20,232 nucleotides of DNA, from assembly GCA_023229615.1 (NCBI GenBank), contig JALNYX010000013.1:1-20232 (forward strand), read 5' to 3'. This document shows, one piece after another, positions 6,578-13,545 of the stretch (its first letter is position 1; each line of letters begins with the position of its first letter). Both the position numbers and the translations under genes were made by a program. The notes beneath the pieces were generated by a model. That model had not been told where the DNA came from. It worked only from the letters and a program-made list of their open reading frames with translations, and made no database searches. The DNA is from Candidatus Moraniibacteriota bacterium. Lineage in GTDB: Bacteria > Patescibacteriota > Minisyncoccia > Moranbacterales > UBA9337.

Positions 6578-9563
6578 ATACGACAATATTAACAAGTTTT
6601 CCTTTCACAAAAATAATTTTCTTCACTTCACCGGAAAGATGCGTTTTTACTTTTTCACTGGAAAGTGCTTTTTGTTTGGCATCGTCTTCGGAAATATCCG
6701 CACTCACACTCATCTTGTCACGCATTTTTCCATTAACTTGAATCACCATCTCAATACTCATATCAGCAATCAATTTCTCATCATACTCCGGCCACGATTG
6801 CAAAAATATCGATTCTTTATATTTATCATATTTTCCTTCGTCCGCCGTAGCTTTAGCGAAGGATGACCAAAGTTCCTCAGTAATATGCGGAGCAAATGGA
6901 CTCAATAAAATCAAAAATTTGGAATAATGAACCGAGGCTATTTTTTCTTGCTTTTCAAATTCGTTCGCCAAAATCATCAAAGCGGAAATTGCCGTATTAT
7001 ATTTCAAATTTTCAATATCTTCCGTCACTTTTTTAATCGTTCTATTTACAGAAACAGTAAGTTTTGAAATTTTATCATTGGAACTTAGAAATTGATTGGA
7101 AATTGGAAATTGGAAATTGGAAATTCGGGAACCATCTTTTTCGTTATTCATTTTAATCCTTGTCTGCATTCTCCACACCTTATCCAAAAACCTATACACT
7201 CCGATAATATTCTCCTCATTCCACATTACTTCATCTTCCAATGGAGCCGCAAAAAGCATATACGTTCTCACGCTGTCCGCTCCGAATTTTCGCGTCATAT
7301 CATCAGGATTGACAACATTGCCCTTGGATTTGGACATCTTTTTTCCAGCTTTATCCAAAACCATTCCTTGATGGCGCAATTTCAAAAACGGTTCATCAAA
7401 ATCCAACAATCCTATTTTTTTCATCGCTTTTGTGAAGAATCTGGCGAAAAGCAAATGCATATATGTGTGTTCCGCTCCGCCGATATACAAATCCACCGGA
7501 AGCCATTTCTTCAACCGCTCAGCTGAGCAGAATTCTTTTTCATTTTTTGGATCGGGATAGCGGAGAAAATACCAAGACGAATCCACAAACGTATCCATCG
7601 TGTCATATTCAGCGATCCAACCATTGCCGAAAATATCCTCGACGCGTTTTTTCAATTCTTCCGATTTCGCCAAAGGCGCCACACCAGTCGGGACAAAATC
7701 AACATCCAGCGGAAGCGTCCATGGCAAATTTTCCTCGCCGACAAAACGCGCCTCACCTTCCGGAGAATAGACGATCGGAATCGGACACCCCCAATATCTC
7801 TGCCGAGAAACAGACCAGTCGCGCAAACGATAATTTATTTTTCTTTTTCCCGATTTATTCTCCTCCAGCCATTGTATCATTTTACTCCTCGCCTCCTTGG
7901 AACTCAACCCAGTGAAATCCCCACTATCAATCAAGGTTCCATCCTCCACAAAAGCTCTTTCACCTTTAAGATATATATCCCAACAAATTTTCGTTTCAGG
8001 AATAGTCAAAAAGTCTTCCACTTCTTCTTTTCTAATCCAAACTCCATCATGATTTTTTATGTGTTCCTCTTTAGGATTTTCGTATTCTCCATCCGTAAGC
8101 TCAATTAAAACGCATCTTCTTTTAACTGGAAACCTGTTCACATCCTTGTGAACAGCGAAAAAATTACTATGCATTTCTCCGCCAATTCTCCTTACAACCT
8201 TCATATTTTTATATCCGCTCTCTTCTCGCGCCTCCCTGACAGCCGCTTCTTCCGGAGATTCTCCTTTTTCAATCCCTCCGATTACAAAAGTTTTCCAACC
8301 ATTATATTTCCATTTCAAACCAAAATATTCATCTTTTTCCCAATGCTTAATAATCACATCAACAGTACTTCTTTCTGTATTTTCCTTATCTTCCCTGACG
8401 GCATTTTCTCCTACCCCGAAAAACACTGGAGCTATTGATTGCCGAATTTCCAACTTATATTTTTTGGCAAATTCCCAGTCTCTCTCGTCGTGTGCCGGTA
8501 CTGCCATTACTGCTCCGGTTCCATATCCGCCCAAAACATAATCGGCGACAAAAACCGGGACTTGCTCTCCATTGAAAGGATTGATCGCTTTGATTCCCTT
8601 GATTTCCACTCCGGTCTTGTCTTTAGCTTCCATCCGATCCAACTCAGTCTTGTTTTTCGCTGTATTAATATATTCTTCGACTTCTGTATAATTATTGATC
8701 ATTGCTCTTTGCTCATTGATCAATGCATTTTCCGGCGCCACCACCAAATAAGTGCAACCGAAAATCGTATCCACTCTCGTCGTGAATACCTCAATAAATT
8801 GGTTTGTTTTTTTATCATTGGAAATTGGATTATTTTTTGGAAATTGGAAATTGGAAATTGGAAATTTTATAACTGCTCCTTCCGATCTCCCGATCCAATT
8901 GCGCTGATTTTTGCGTGTGTGTTCCGGCCAATCGACTTTATCCAAATCGTTTATCAAATCTTCAGCAAAATCCGTAATCTTAAAAAACCATCCGGGAACT
9001 TCTTTCTGTATTATTTCAGTCCCGCATCTTTCGCATTTTCCGTCCGCCACCTGTTCATTGGCAATCACAGTCTGGCACGAAGAGCACCAATTGGTTTTTT
9101 GTGTTTTTTTCTGTACCAATCCGTTTTCGAAAAACTTCCCGAAAATCCACTGCGTCCATTTGTAATAACCTGGATCGGAAGTAACCGCCTGTTCGTCAAA
9201 ATCATACGCAAATCCCAAAGATTTCATCTGCTGGATGTAGTTTTCCATATTCTTCCTGGTCGTTTCGGATGGGTGGATTCCAGTCTTAATGGCGAAATTT
9301 TCCGCCGGAAGACCGAAAGAATCAAATCCTTGCGGATGAAGAACATTGAAACCTTGCATCTTTTTGAAGCGGTAAAAAACATCGCTGGCGGTATAACTTT
9401 CCGTGTGCCCCATATGCAATCCTGTTCCGGAAGGATACGGAAACATATCCAAAATATAGAACTTCTGCTTGGAATCATCATCCTTGTTGATTTTGACAAA
9501 ACCGCTCTTTTCCCAATTTTTTTGCCATTTTTTTTCGATTTTTTGAGGATTATACTTATTCAT
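6576..9563 (-). CDS. leuS: Leucyl-tRNA synthetase with an embedded NUDIX domain
   Basis: A 995-residue class I synthetase that charges tRNA-Leu. Motifs: the HIGH box as HMGH (50-53); a zinc ribbon with C160, C163, C177 and C180; CP1 editing domain signatures TTRVDTIFG (261-269) and GTGAVMAVPAHDERDWEF (348-365); the KMSKS box (742-746); and a C-terminal anticodon region with HITEELW. Bacterial LeuRS is usually about 810-880 residues. The excess is a complete NUDIX domain at about 398-535 plus short inserts: KFPISNFQFPKNNPIS (233-248) and ISNFQFPISNQF (814-825) from heptamer tracts, and SFAKATADEG (901-910) from a palindromic element. The core motifs look intact, so the enzyme is probably active. 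The ATG at 9563 has no Shine-Dalgarno site. It stands alone between two terminators. Confidence 0.96.
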   Translation of the reverse strand: MNKYNPQKIEKKWQKNWEKSGFVKINKDDDSKQKFYILDMFPYPSGTGLHMGHTESYTASDVFYRFKKMQGFNVLHPQGFDSFGLPAENFAIKTGIHPSETTRKNMENYIQQMKSLGFAYDFDEQAVTSDPGYYKWTQWIFGKFFENGLVQKKTQKTNWCSSCQTVIANEQVADGKCERCGTEIIQKEVPGWFFKITDFAEDLINDLDKVDWPEHTRKNQRNWIGRSEGAVIKFPISNFQFPKNNPISNDKKTNQFIEVFTTRVDTIFGCTYLVVAPENALINEQRAMINNYTEVEEYINTAKNKTELDRMEAKDKTGVEIKGIKAINPFNGEQVPVFVADYVLGGYGTGAVMAVPAHDERDWEFAKKYKLEIRQSIAPVFFGVGENAVREDKENTERSTVDVIIKHWEKDEYFGLKWKYNGWKTFVIGGIEKGESPEEAAVREAREESGYKNMKVVRRIGGEMHSNFFAVHKDVNRFPVKRRCVLIELTDGEYENPKEEHIKNHDGVWIRKEEVEDFLTIPETKICWDIYLKGERAFVEDGTLIDSGDFTGLSSKEARSKMIQWLEENKSGKRKINYRLRDWSVSRQRYWGCPIPIVYSPEGEARFVGEENLPWTLPLDVDFVPTGVAPLAKSEELKKRVEDIFGNGWIAEYDTMDTFVDSSWYFLRYPDPKNEKEFCSAERLKKWLPVDLYIGGAEHTYMHLLFARFFTKAMKKIGLLDFDEPFLKLRHQGMVLDKAGKKMSKSKGNVVNPDDMTRKFGADSVRTYMLFAAPLEDEVMWNEENIIGVYRFLDKVWRMQTRIKMNNEKDGSRISNFQFPISNQFLSSNDKISKLTVSVNRTIKKVTEDIENLKYNTAISALMILANEFEKQEKIASVHYSKFLILLSPFAPHITEELWSSFAKATADEGKYDKYKESIFLQSWPEYDEKLIADMSIEMVIQVNGKMRDKMSVSADISEDDAKQKALSSEKVKTHLSGEVKKIIFVKGKLVNIVV
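6834..6863. repeat. Palindromic element translated in leuS as FAKATADEG
   Basis: TCCTTCG (6834-6840) and CGAAGGA (6857-6863) are perfect inverted arms around a 16-nt GC-rich centre. The surrounding reading frame gives SSFAKATADEGKYDKY in a region where LeuRS sequences vary. Its composition is GC-rich compared with its neighbours, consistent with insertion of a mobile-like short repeat. Confidence 0.6.
7096..7123. repeat. Four tandem TTGGAAA heptamers in leuS
   Basis: Four exact copies of TTGGAAA. On the coding strand they give the peptide SRISNFQFPISNQF near residues 812-825 of LeuRS. Three units (21 nt) equal seven codons, so the peptide repeats as NFQFPIS. Gain or loss of one unit would shift the frame. 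Confidence 0.85.
7959..8372 (-). other. NUDIX hydrolase domain inserted in the LeuRS editing domain
   Basis: This is the part of leuS encoding about residues 398-535. It contains a full NUDIX box, GGIEKGESPEEAAVREAREE followed by SGY (429-451), matching Gx5Ex7REUxEExGU with all metal-binding residues. Before it is a strand pattern typical of the fold (STVDVIIKHWEKDEYFGLKW), and after it VKRRCVLIELTDGE and HDGVWIRKEEVEDF. It sits between the editing motif AHDERDWEFAKKY and the segment GTLIDSGDFTGLSS, replacing a short linker of ordinary LeuRS. Confidence 0.9.
8837..8864. repeat. Second tract of four TTGGAAA heptamers in leuS
   Basis: Four exact TTGGAAA copies, with a further TTGGAAATTGG just to the left at 8818-8828. 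The coding strand reads KFPISNFQFPKNNPIS at residues 233-248, between the catalytic core and the first editing strand of LeuRS. It lies about 1.7 kb from the other tract in the same gene. Confidence 0.85.
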
Positions 9564-9593
9564 AAAGTTTACTTGTTAGGGCTTAATATTCCT

Positions 9594-9622
9594 ATCCTAT
9601 CCCATTTCTTCCCTTTTTTCAA
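9594..9622 (-). promoter_or_regulatory. Possible leuS promoter
   Basis: On the - strand TTGAAA (9622-9617), a 17-nt spacer and TAGGAT (9599-9594) stand about 30 nt before the leuS ATG. The -35 box is good and the -10 box mediocre. The leader has no Shine-Dalgarno site and no T-box-like structure that I can see. Confidence 0.35.
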
Positions 9623-9645
9623 CCGCCAGATGCACAATCTCCGCG

Positions 9646-9674
9646 TTGACGCAAAGAATATAAAATATTATAAT
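9646..9674 (+). promoter_or_regulatory. Strong promoter of a candidate small RNA
   Basis: TTGACG (9646-9651), exactly 17 nt, then the perfect -10 box TATAAT (9669-9674). The expected start is near 9681. No gene follows on the + strand before a strong terminator at 9723-9763. Confidence 0.7.
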
Positions 9675-9680
9675 AAATTT

Positions 9681-9763
9681 TGTTGCGCAACAAACAAAAT
9701 TAAAAATCTGCAACGACAGATTCTTAAAAACAAAAATCCCTTACTGGGATTTTTGTTTTTAAG
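9681..9763 (+). ncRNA. Candidate intergenic small RNA of about 83 nt
   Basis: Between a near-consensus promoter and a strong terminator lies a stretch with no ATG and no usable ORF. The RNA would start in the palindrome TTTGTTGCGCAACAAA (9679-9694), continue with a hairpin AATCTG-CAACGA-CAGATT (9705-9722), and end in an 18-bp terminator stem. GTTGC (9682-9686) can also pair with GCAAC (9710-9714), so two conformations are possible. It matches no RNA family I recognise. Function unknown; a trans-acting regulator or an antisense influence on the leuS upstream region are possibilities. The start is predicted, not observed. Confidence 0.55.
9723..9763. terminator. Bidirectional intrinsic terminator with an 18-bp perfect stem
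   Basis: Arms at 9723-9740 and 9746-9763 are perfect inverted copies (CTTAAAAACAAAAATCCC on the left) around the loop TTACT. T-runs within the 3' arm on either strand suit termination in both directions: the candidate small RNA on + and the DUF4349 gene on -. Confidence 0.85.
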
Positions 9764-9825
9764 TTCAAAATAATATTGAGTAAGTTTTTCTAAAATATAT
9801 TTCTTGGAAAAACAACCATTATCTT

Positions 9826-10788
9826 CTATCTCCTAAACCTTGCAATTATTTTTTTCGCAACCCACCAAACAATTCCCAAAACTATCAAGAATAGAATCAG
9901 CGACGGAAGCCCGACAATAATAAACCTAATTACATTGTCAATAAAATTTTGCATACTCTTTACTAAATCCTGTACTGATTGCTTGAATACCTGACCCGGT
10001 CGCCATCCACTTCCCACTGGAGCCAACTCCACATCTTCACTAAGTGAAACTGTGATAGTCGCCATATCAGTCTGCGACTCTAAATACTTGATTTTTCCTT
10101 GCAATCTTTCAATCTCTCCTCGTACCCGAGAAATTTCCCGTGTCACCGCCAACACATCCTCCAATTTTCCACTGCGATCCAAAAGACTCACAAAAGTCTG
10201 CTCCTCTGCTTGTTTGTTTTTGAGCTGAGCCTGCAGGTCAACATATTGCTCCGTTACATCTTGTCCGCTGGTATATTCATTGATAACTTGCGTTGCGACC
10301 TTTTTCATTTCTGCAATAGCCTTTTCGAAATCTTTTCCCGGAACCTTCACCACAATCGTCCCACTTCTTAATCCTTTCACTCTTTCATAAAAATTAGTAG
10401 AAAAAACTTCTCCTCCCATCGAAGAAGCAATTTGAGTAATCTGATCAACTGCTTCATCAGTTTTTTTCACATTAAGAGAAAGACTTCCATTTTTGATAAC
10501 TTTCTTATCTTGATAAGCGTCTTGACTTGGGGCTTCAGAAACCGCTTCAGTCATAGAAAAATTTTTAGCTGACCCGTTATCCACTTCTCCCATTGAAACA
10601 GAATCAGAACTGCTAAGTGAAGCATCCTCCATTCCCATTGGAGAATTCACGGAATATTCCATTTGCGAATTCGTATTAATTTTTCTGGAATTTCCACCTC
10701 CGACAATAATATTCCAAAGTCCGAAAGCAAAAAACACCAAGATAATTATCCCGATAATTTTTCCCCACTTTTTTAATTGCTCGTTCAT
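9826..10788 (-). CDS. DUF4349 membrane-anchored protein
   Basis: A 320-residue protein. A transmembrane segment at about 11-30 (IIGIIILVFFAFGLWNIIVG) is followed by a Ser/Met-rich linker to about residue 95, then a DUF4349 domain from about 97: VIKNGSLSLNVKK, SMGGEVFSTNFYER and GTIVVKVPGKDF. A coiled coil at about 180-240 (VDLQAQLKNKQAEE, VRGEIERLQGKIKYLESQ) leads into a second membrane helix at 288-312 and a basic tail, ARFRR. The family is common in bacteria, and its biochemical role is not established. The arrangement predicts an extracytoplasmic domain held by two helices. An extended -10 promoter lies just upstream and a strong terminator follows, so it is probably monocistronic. Confidence 0.85.
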   Translation of the reverse strand: MNEQLKKWGKIIGIIILVFFAFGLWNIIVGGGNSRKINTNSQMEYSVNSPMGMEDASLSSSDSVSMGEVDNGSAKNFSMTEAVSEAPSQDAYQDKKVIKNGSLSLNVKKTDEAVDQITQIASSMGGEVFSTNFYERVKGLRSGTIVVKVPGKDFEKAIAEMKKVATQVINEYTSGQDVTEQYVDLQAQLKNKQAEEQTFVSLLDRSGKLEDVLAVTREISRVRGEIERLQGKIKYLESQTDMATITVSLSEDVELAPVGSGWRPGQVFKQSVQDLVKSMQNFIDNVIRFIIVGLPSLILFLIVLGIVWWVAKKIIARFRR

Positions 10789-10816
10789 TTTTATTTTAAT
10801 ATTAAATTATGCACTT

Positions 10817-10825
10817 ATTATAACA
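10817..10825 (-). promoter_or_regulatory. Extended -10 promoter of the DUF4349 gene
   Basis: The - strand reads TGTTATAAT, a consensus -10 box with the upstream TGn extension, about 28 nt before the ATG. No convincing -35 box is present, which is acceptable for extended -10 promoters. Confidence 0.55.
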
Positions 10826-10879
10826 TAAAAAAAATGATTTTAAATGTACCGATTTTTTTGTGTCATACTCAACTTGAGA

Positions 10880-12586
10880 TTAAACTGATTTTACTTTCAA
10901 ACTTTCAATCGCAATGCTGGATTTCGGAAAAAACATTCCTTTTTCCTTAAGCGAATCAAACGCTTTGTAAGCACAATTTCCAACAAGGCGTTTTTCCAAA
11001 TCTTCCGAACATGAAGCGATAGCCACGCGAATATTTTTCTTTTCCAATTCTTTGATTGCGTACGCGATAGATTCAATCGCATCAATATCGAAATAATAAA
11101 TATTGCGCATTCTTAAAACAACAGTATGCAAACGCGGATTGTCTTTTACCATTTTCAACAAGCGTCCTGTGTGTGTTTGCGCGTCCAAATACGAACAAAA
11201 GCCGGCAATGCTGTATACAATCGTATCGTAATCACTTTTAATGAAATTCATTTTCCCGGTAATTGTTCTTTCGATCAATTTTCCGTTCAAATTAAGCAGC
11301 AACTCCGCATTTCCATTGCTGGTTTTTTCAATAAACAGAATAAGGGCAATCAAGCTTCCTACTCCAATAGCAATTCCCGCATCAAATACAAGAATAAGAA
11401 CAGCTACAGTCATCGCGATAAAAAAATCTTCCCGGCTCGCTTTCCACATATTCTTAAACTGGCTCACTTCAATAAGTCCCAGCGCGGTAATATACAAAAT
11501 AGCGGCAATAGTTGCCATTGGAATAAATTTCAAAGCTGAGAAAAAAATAATCGCGCCGATTCCAGTCAGCAATCCAATAATAATCGAGGAGATTCTGTGG
11601 GTGGCACCTGATTTGATATTCAGCCCGGTACGCACAAAAACTCCGGTTGCCGGAAGTCCGCCCATAATTCCCGAAACAATATTTGCCAGCGCCAATCCCC
11701 TCATTTCTTTGCTCTCATTAAATCTGGTGCTGGTTATTTTATCTGCGACGCGAGCAGTTATCAATGTTTCCAAAATTGCCACGACTGCAATCAAAGCGGA
11801 CACTTCAATAATACCCAGAAAGGATTGAATGTTTCCGAACATTTGTGAAAAATTAGAAAATGAAGGAAGGGAAAAAAGGGAAAAATGCAAATTTTGATAA
11901 CGATCGGCAATCGTCGGAATATGCTGGGCTAAAGCTGTTCCTCGCGTAAAAAATCCAAAAGCGATTCCCGCAAAAACCAAAGGAATAATCCCTGGAATAT
12001 TTTTAACAACTTTTCTCCAAATCAATAGAAATGCCAATCCGACAAAGAAAACCGCAAAGGTTATCCAATCCGATGATGAAATATTTCCAAGCAAAGTGAA
12101 GATGTCTTTTAAAACCTCCCCTTCGGTATGCACGAATGTCAAGCCGAAAGCCTCTTTGATTTGAGTTGCCGCAATTGAAACTGCTACTCCGGCGGAAAAC
12201 CCCAAGACAACGCTAGACGGAATATATTTCAAATATCTTTCTCCCTTGAGAAAATATGCCAGCAAAATCATCAAACCGCTTGTTATTGCCAAAATTGGCA
12301 AAACCCAGGGACCGGAAATTCCCACGATCGAACCAGCAACGACTGCAAAAAGAATTGAAGTGAGAGCTCCGGCTGGTCCAACCACATTATACCGGCTCCC
12401 TCCAAAAAATCCGGCAATGATTGTCGCCCAAAATCCGGTGATAATTCCCGGTACCGGTCCAGCACCAGACGCAATCGAGAGCGCAATAGATAAAGGAATA
12501 GAAACAATTGCCACTGTAATTGCCGGCCTTAGATTAACCGAAACCAAAGAGATCAATCTCTTTTTTGAACCTTTCTTGATGTCCAT
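10880..12586 (-). CDS. SulP/SLC26 family anion transporter with STAS domain
   Basis: A 568-residue inner-membrane transporter. Residues about 12-420 are the multi-helix SulP core, with SIPLSIALSIASGAGPVPGI (29-48), the signature SRYNVVGPAGAL (64-75) and NIVSGIMGGLPATGVFVRTG (302-321). Residues about 445-560 form a cytoplasmic STAS domain (TVVLRMRNIYYFDIDAIESI). SulP proteins carry sulfate, bicarbonate, nitrate or other anions, often with H+ or Na+. The substrate cannot be read from the sequence, and no sulfur-assimilation or carbonic anhydrase gene is nearby. It ends about 90 nt before the DUF4349 start, with that gene's promoter between them. No Shine-Dalgarno site and no clear promoter precede its ATG. 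Confidence 0.92.
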   Translation of the reverse strand: MDIKKGSKKRLISLVSVNLRPAITVAIVSIPLSIALSIASGAGPVPGIITGFWATIIAGFFGGSRYNVVGPAGALTSILFAVVAGSIVGISGPWVLPILAITSGLMILLAYFLKGERYLKYIPSSVVLGFSAGVAVSIAATQIKEAFGLTFVHTEGEVLKDIFTLLGNISSSDWITFAVFFVGLAFLLIWRKVVKNIPGIIPLVFAGIAFGFFTRGTALAQHIPTIADRYQNLHFSLFSLPSFSNFSQMFGNIQSFLGIIEVSALIAVVAILETLITARVADKITSTRFNESKEMRGLALANIVSGIMGGLPATGVFVRTGLNIKSGATHRISSIIIGLLTGIGAIIFFSALKFIPMATIAAILYITALGLIEVSQFKNMWKASREDFFIAMTVAVLILVFDAGIAIGVGSLIALILFIEKTSNGNAELLLNLNGKLIERTITGKMNFIKSDYDTIVYSIAGFCSYLDAQTHTGRLLKMVKDNPRLHTVVLRMRNIYYFDIDAIESIAYAIKELEKKNIRVAIASCSEDLEKRLVGNCAYKAFDSLKEKGMFFPKSSIAIESLKVKSV

Positions 12587-12992
12587 TTTTTTTGCAATAT
12601 CAAACCGGTCAAATTACCATCGCAGCATCATCCCACAAAAACAGGTAGCAACAATTGATTTTGCGAAACAATAATGTGCAGCAAATTTAGCTAATTTGAT
12701 ATAAAATTCAATTAAAAAAACAAATCCGACACAAATTAAAAAACCATCGAAATGATTTTTAGATTTAACACTTATATGACCTACGCATCTCTATTGTGCT
12801 TTCATTGTTTTTCGGAAAACAAACTACTGCTTATTTTAAACGCGTATGTCCTAACTTAATTATTTTTTTCTTGCCTTGAGAGTTTCCCGTCAGAAATCGA
12901 CAAGATTTTGGAACTTATGCACCCAAAAAAAATTCTACACCCGTTATTATTTTTTGGCAAGGATTAGATAATTCCCCCGCCAAAATATTCCA
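12587..12992. other. 406-nt intergenic region between atpC and sulP
   Basis: AT-rich, with no ORF of convincing length or composition on either strand and no tRNA-like fold. It must hold the end of the ATP synthase transcript and the sulP promoter. I find no TTGACA/TATAAT pair with good spacing before sulP, and only one modest hairpin near atpC. Confidence 0.5.
12952..12985 (-). terminator. Weak hairpin after atpC, possible operon end
   Basis: TTTTGGC and GCCAAAA (12952-12958, 12979-12985) form a 7-bp stem with a 20-nt loop, just after the atpC stop on the - strand. No U-run follows directly, so intrinsic termination would be poor. Confidence 0.3.
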
Positions 12993-13427
12993 TCAATCCA
13001 ATGTCATACTGCGTCTTGTGCGGTTTTTTCTTCCAACCTTGATTCTTGCTAGTTCCTTCTCAATTGCCGCCGCTACTCGAGCATATTCTCCATCATCCAT
13101 TTCAATTCTTTCTTTCTTTAATTCTTCCGCTCTTTTTCTTGCCTGTTCAGCTCGCTCAATATCAATTTCATCAGCTCGTTCCGCCGTATCCGCCAAAACA
13201 ACCAAATTATTTTGATCGAATTCAATAAATCCTCCGGAAACCGCCATATATAAATCATCTCCATCAGTTTTCAAACAAATCTCCCCTGCTTTAAGAGAAG
13301 CAATATATGAACGATGGTTCGGCAAAATCGTCACCTCCCCATCTGAAACCGGAAGAGTTATCTGTTTGATTCCACCCTCATAGACAGTTTTTTCCGGAGT
13401 AACTATTTTCAATTTTATCAAAGACAT
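12993..13427 (-). CDS. atpC: ATP synthase F1 subunit epsilon
   Basis: 144 residues. The N-terminal beta-sandwich is clear: IKLKIVTPEKTVYEG (4-18), LPVSDGEVTILPNHRSYIASL (25-45) and MAVSGGFIEFDQNNLVVLAD. A two-helix C-terminal domain follows (IDIERAEQARKRAEELKKER, then EYARVAAAIEKELARIKV) and a basic tail. Epsilon joins gamma to the c-ring, and its C-terminal helices can inhibit ATP hydrolysis. It is the last gene of the operon, 118 nt after atpD, a wider gap than elsewhere that holds two inverted repeats. The ATG at 13427 has no Shine-Dalgarno site. Confidence 0.93.
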   Translation of the reverse strand: MSLIKLKIVTPEKTVYEGGIKQITLPVSDGEVTILPNHRSYIASLKAGEICLKTDGDDLYMAVSGGFIEFDQNNLVVLADTAERADEIDIERAEQARKRAEELKKERIEMDDGEYARVAAAIEKELARIKVGRKNRTRRSMTLD

Positions 13428-13463
13428 ATCTGTTTACTTTAGAATTTATATAGCTATTACCCT

Positions 13464-13523
13464 TCCAATAATTTCGTAATCAAAATATTGGATTCCCGCC
13501 TTCCCTTCAAAGACGGACAGGCG
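13464..13523. repeat. Two adjacent inverted repeats between atpD and atpC
   Basis: TCCAATA (13464-13470) and TATTGGA (13486-13492) form one perfect 7-bp pair. CGCCT (13497-13501) and AGGCG (13519-13523) form a second in a locally GC-rich patch. The patch differs in composition from its surroundings and may be a remnant of a short palindromic repeat, or structure affecting atpC expression. Confidence 0.4.
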
Positions 13524-13545
13524 CGAAAATAATGAATGAAAAAAT

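Noticed and set aside
6239..6595. 118-codon open frame on the - strand across the 51-codon transcript
   Set aside because: It runs antisense through a promoter, hairpins and a terminator and has no recognisable domain; a shadow frame.
8439..9773. 444-codon + strand open frame opposite leuS
   Set aside because: Opposite a certain leuS, rich in Phe/Ile/His as expected from a reverse reading, and it runs into the small RNA terminator.
10865..10885. Palindrome CTCAACTTGAG at the end of sulP as a terminator
   Set aside because: The loop would be a single base and no T-run follows on the - strand.
12587..12992. Possible promoter or small gene between sulP and atpC
   Set aside because: Several AT-rich hexamers look like -10 boxes but none pairs with a -35 box at proper spacing, and no ORF has convincing length.
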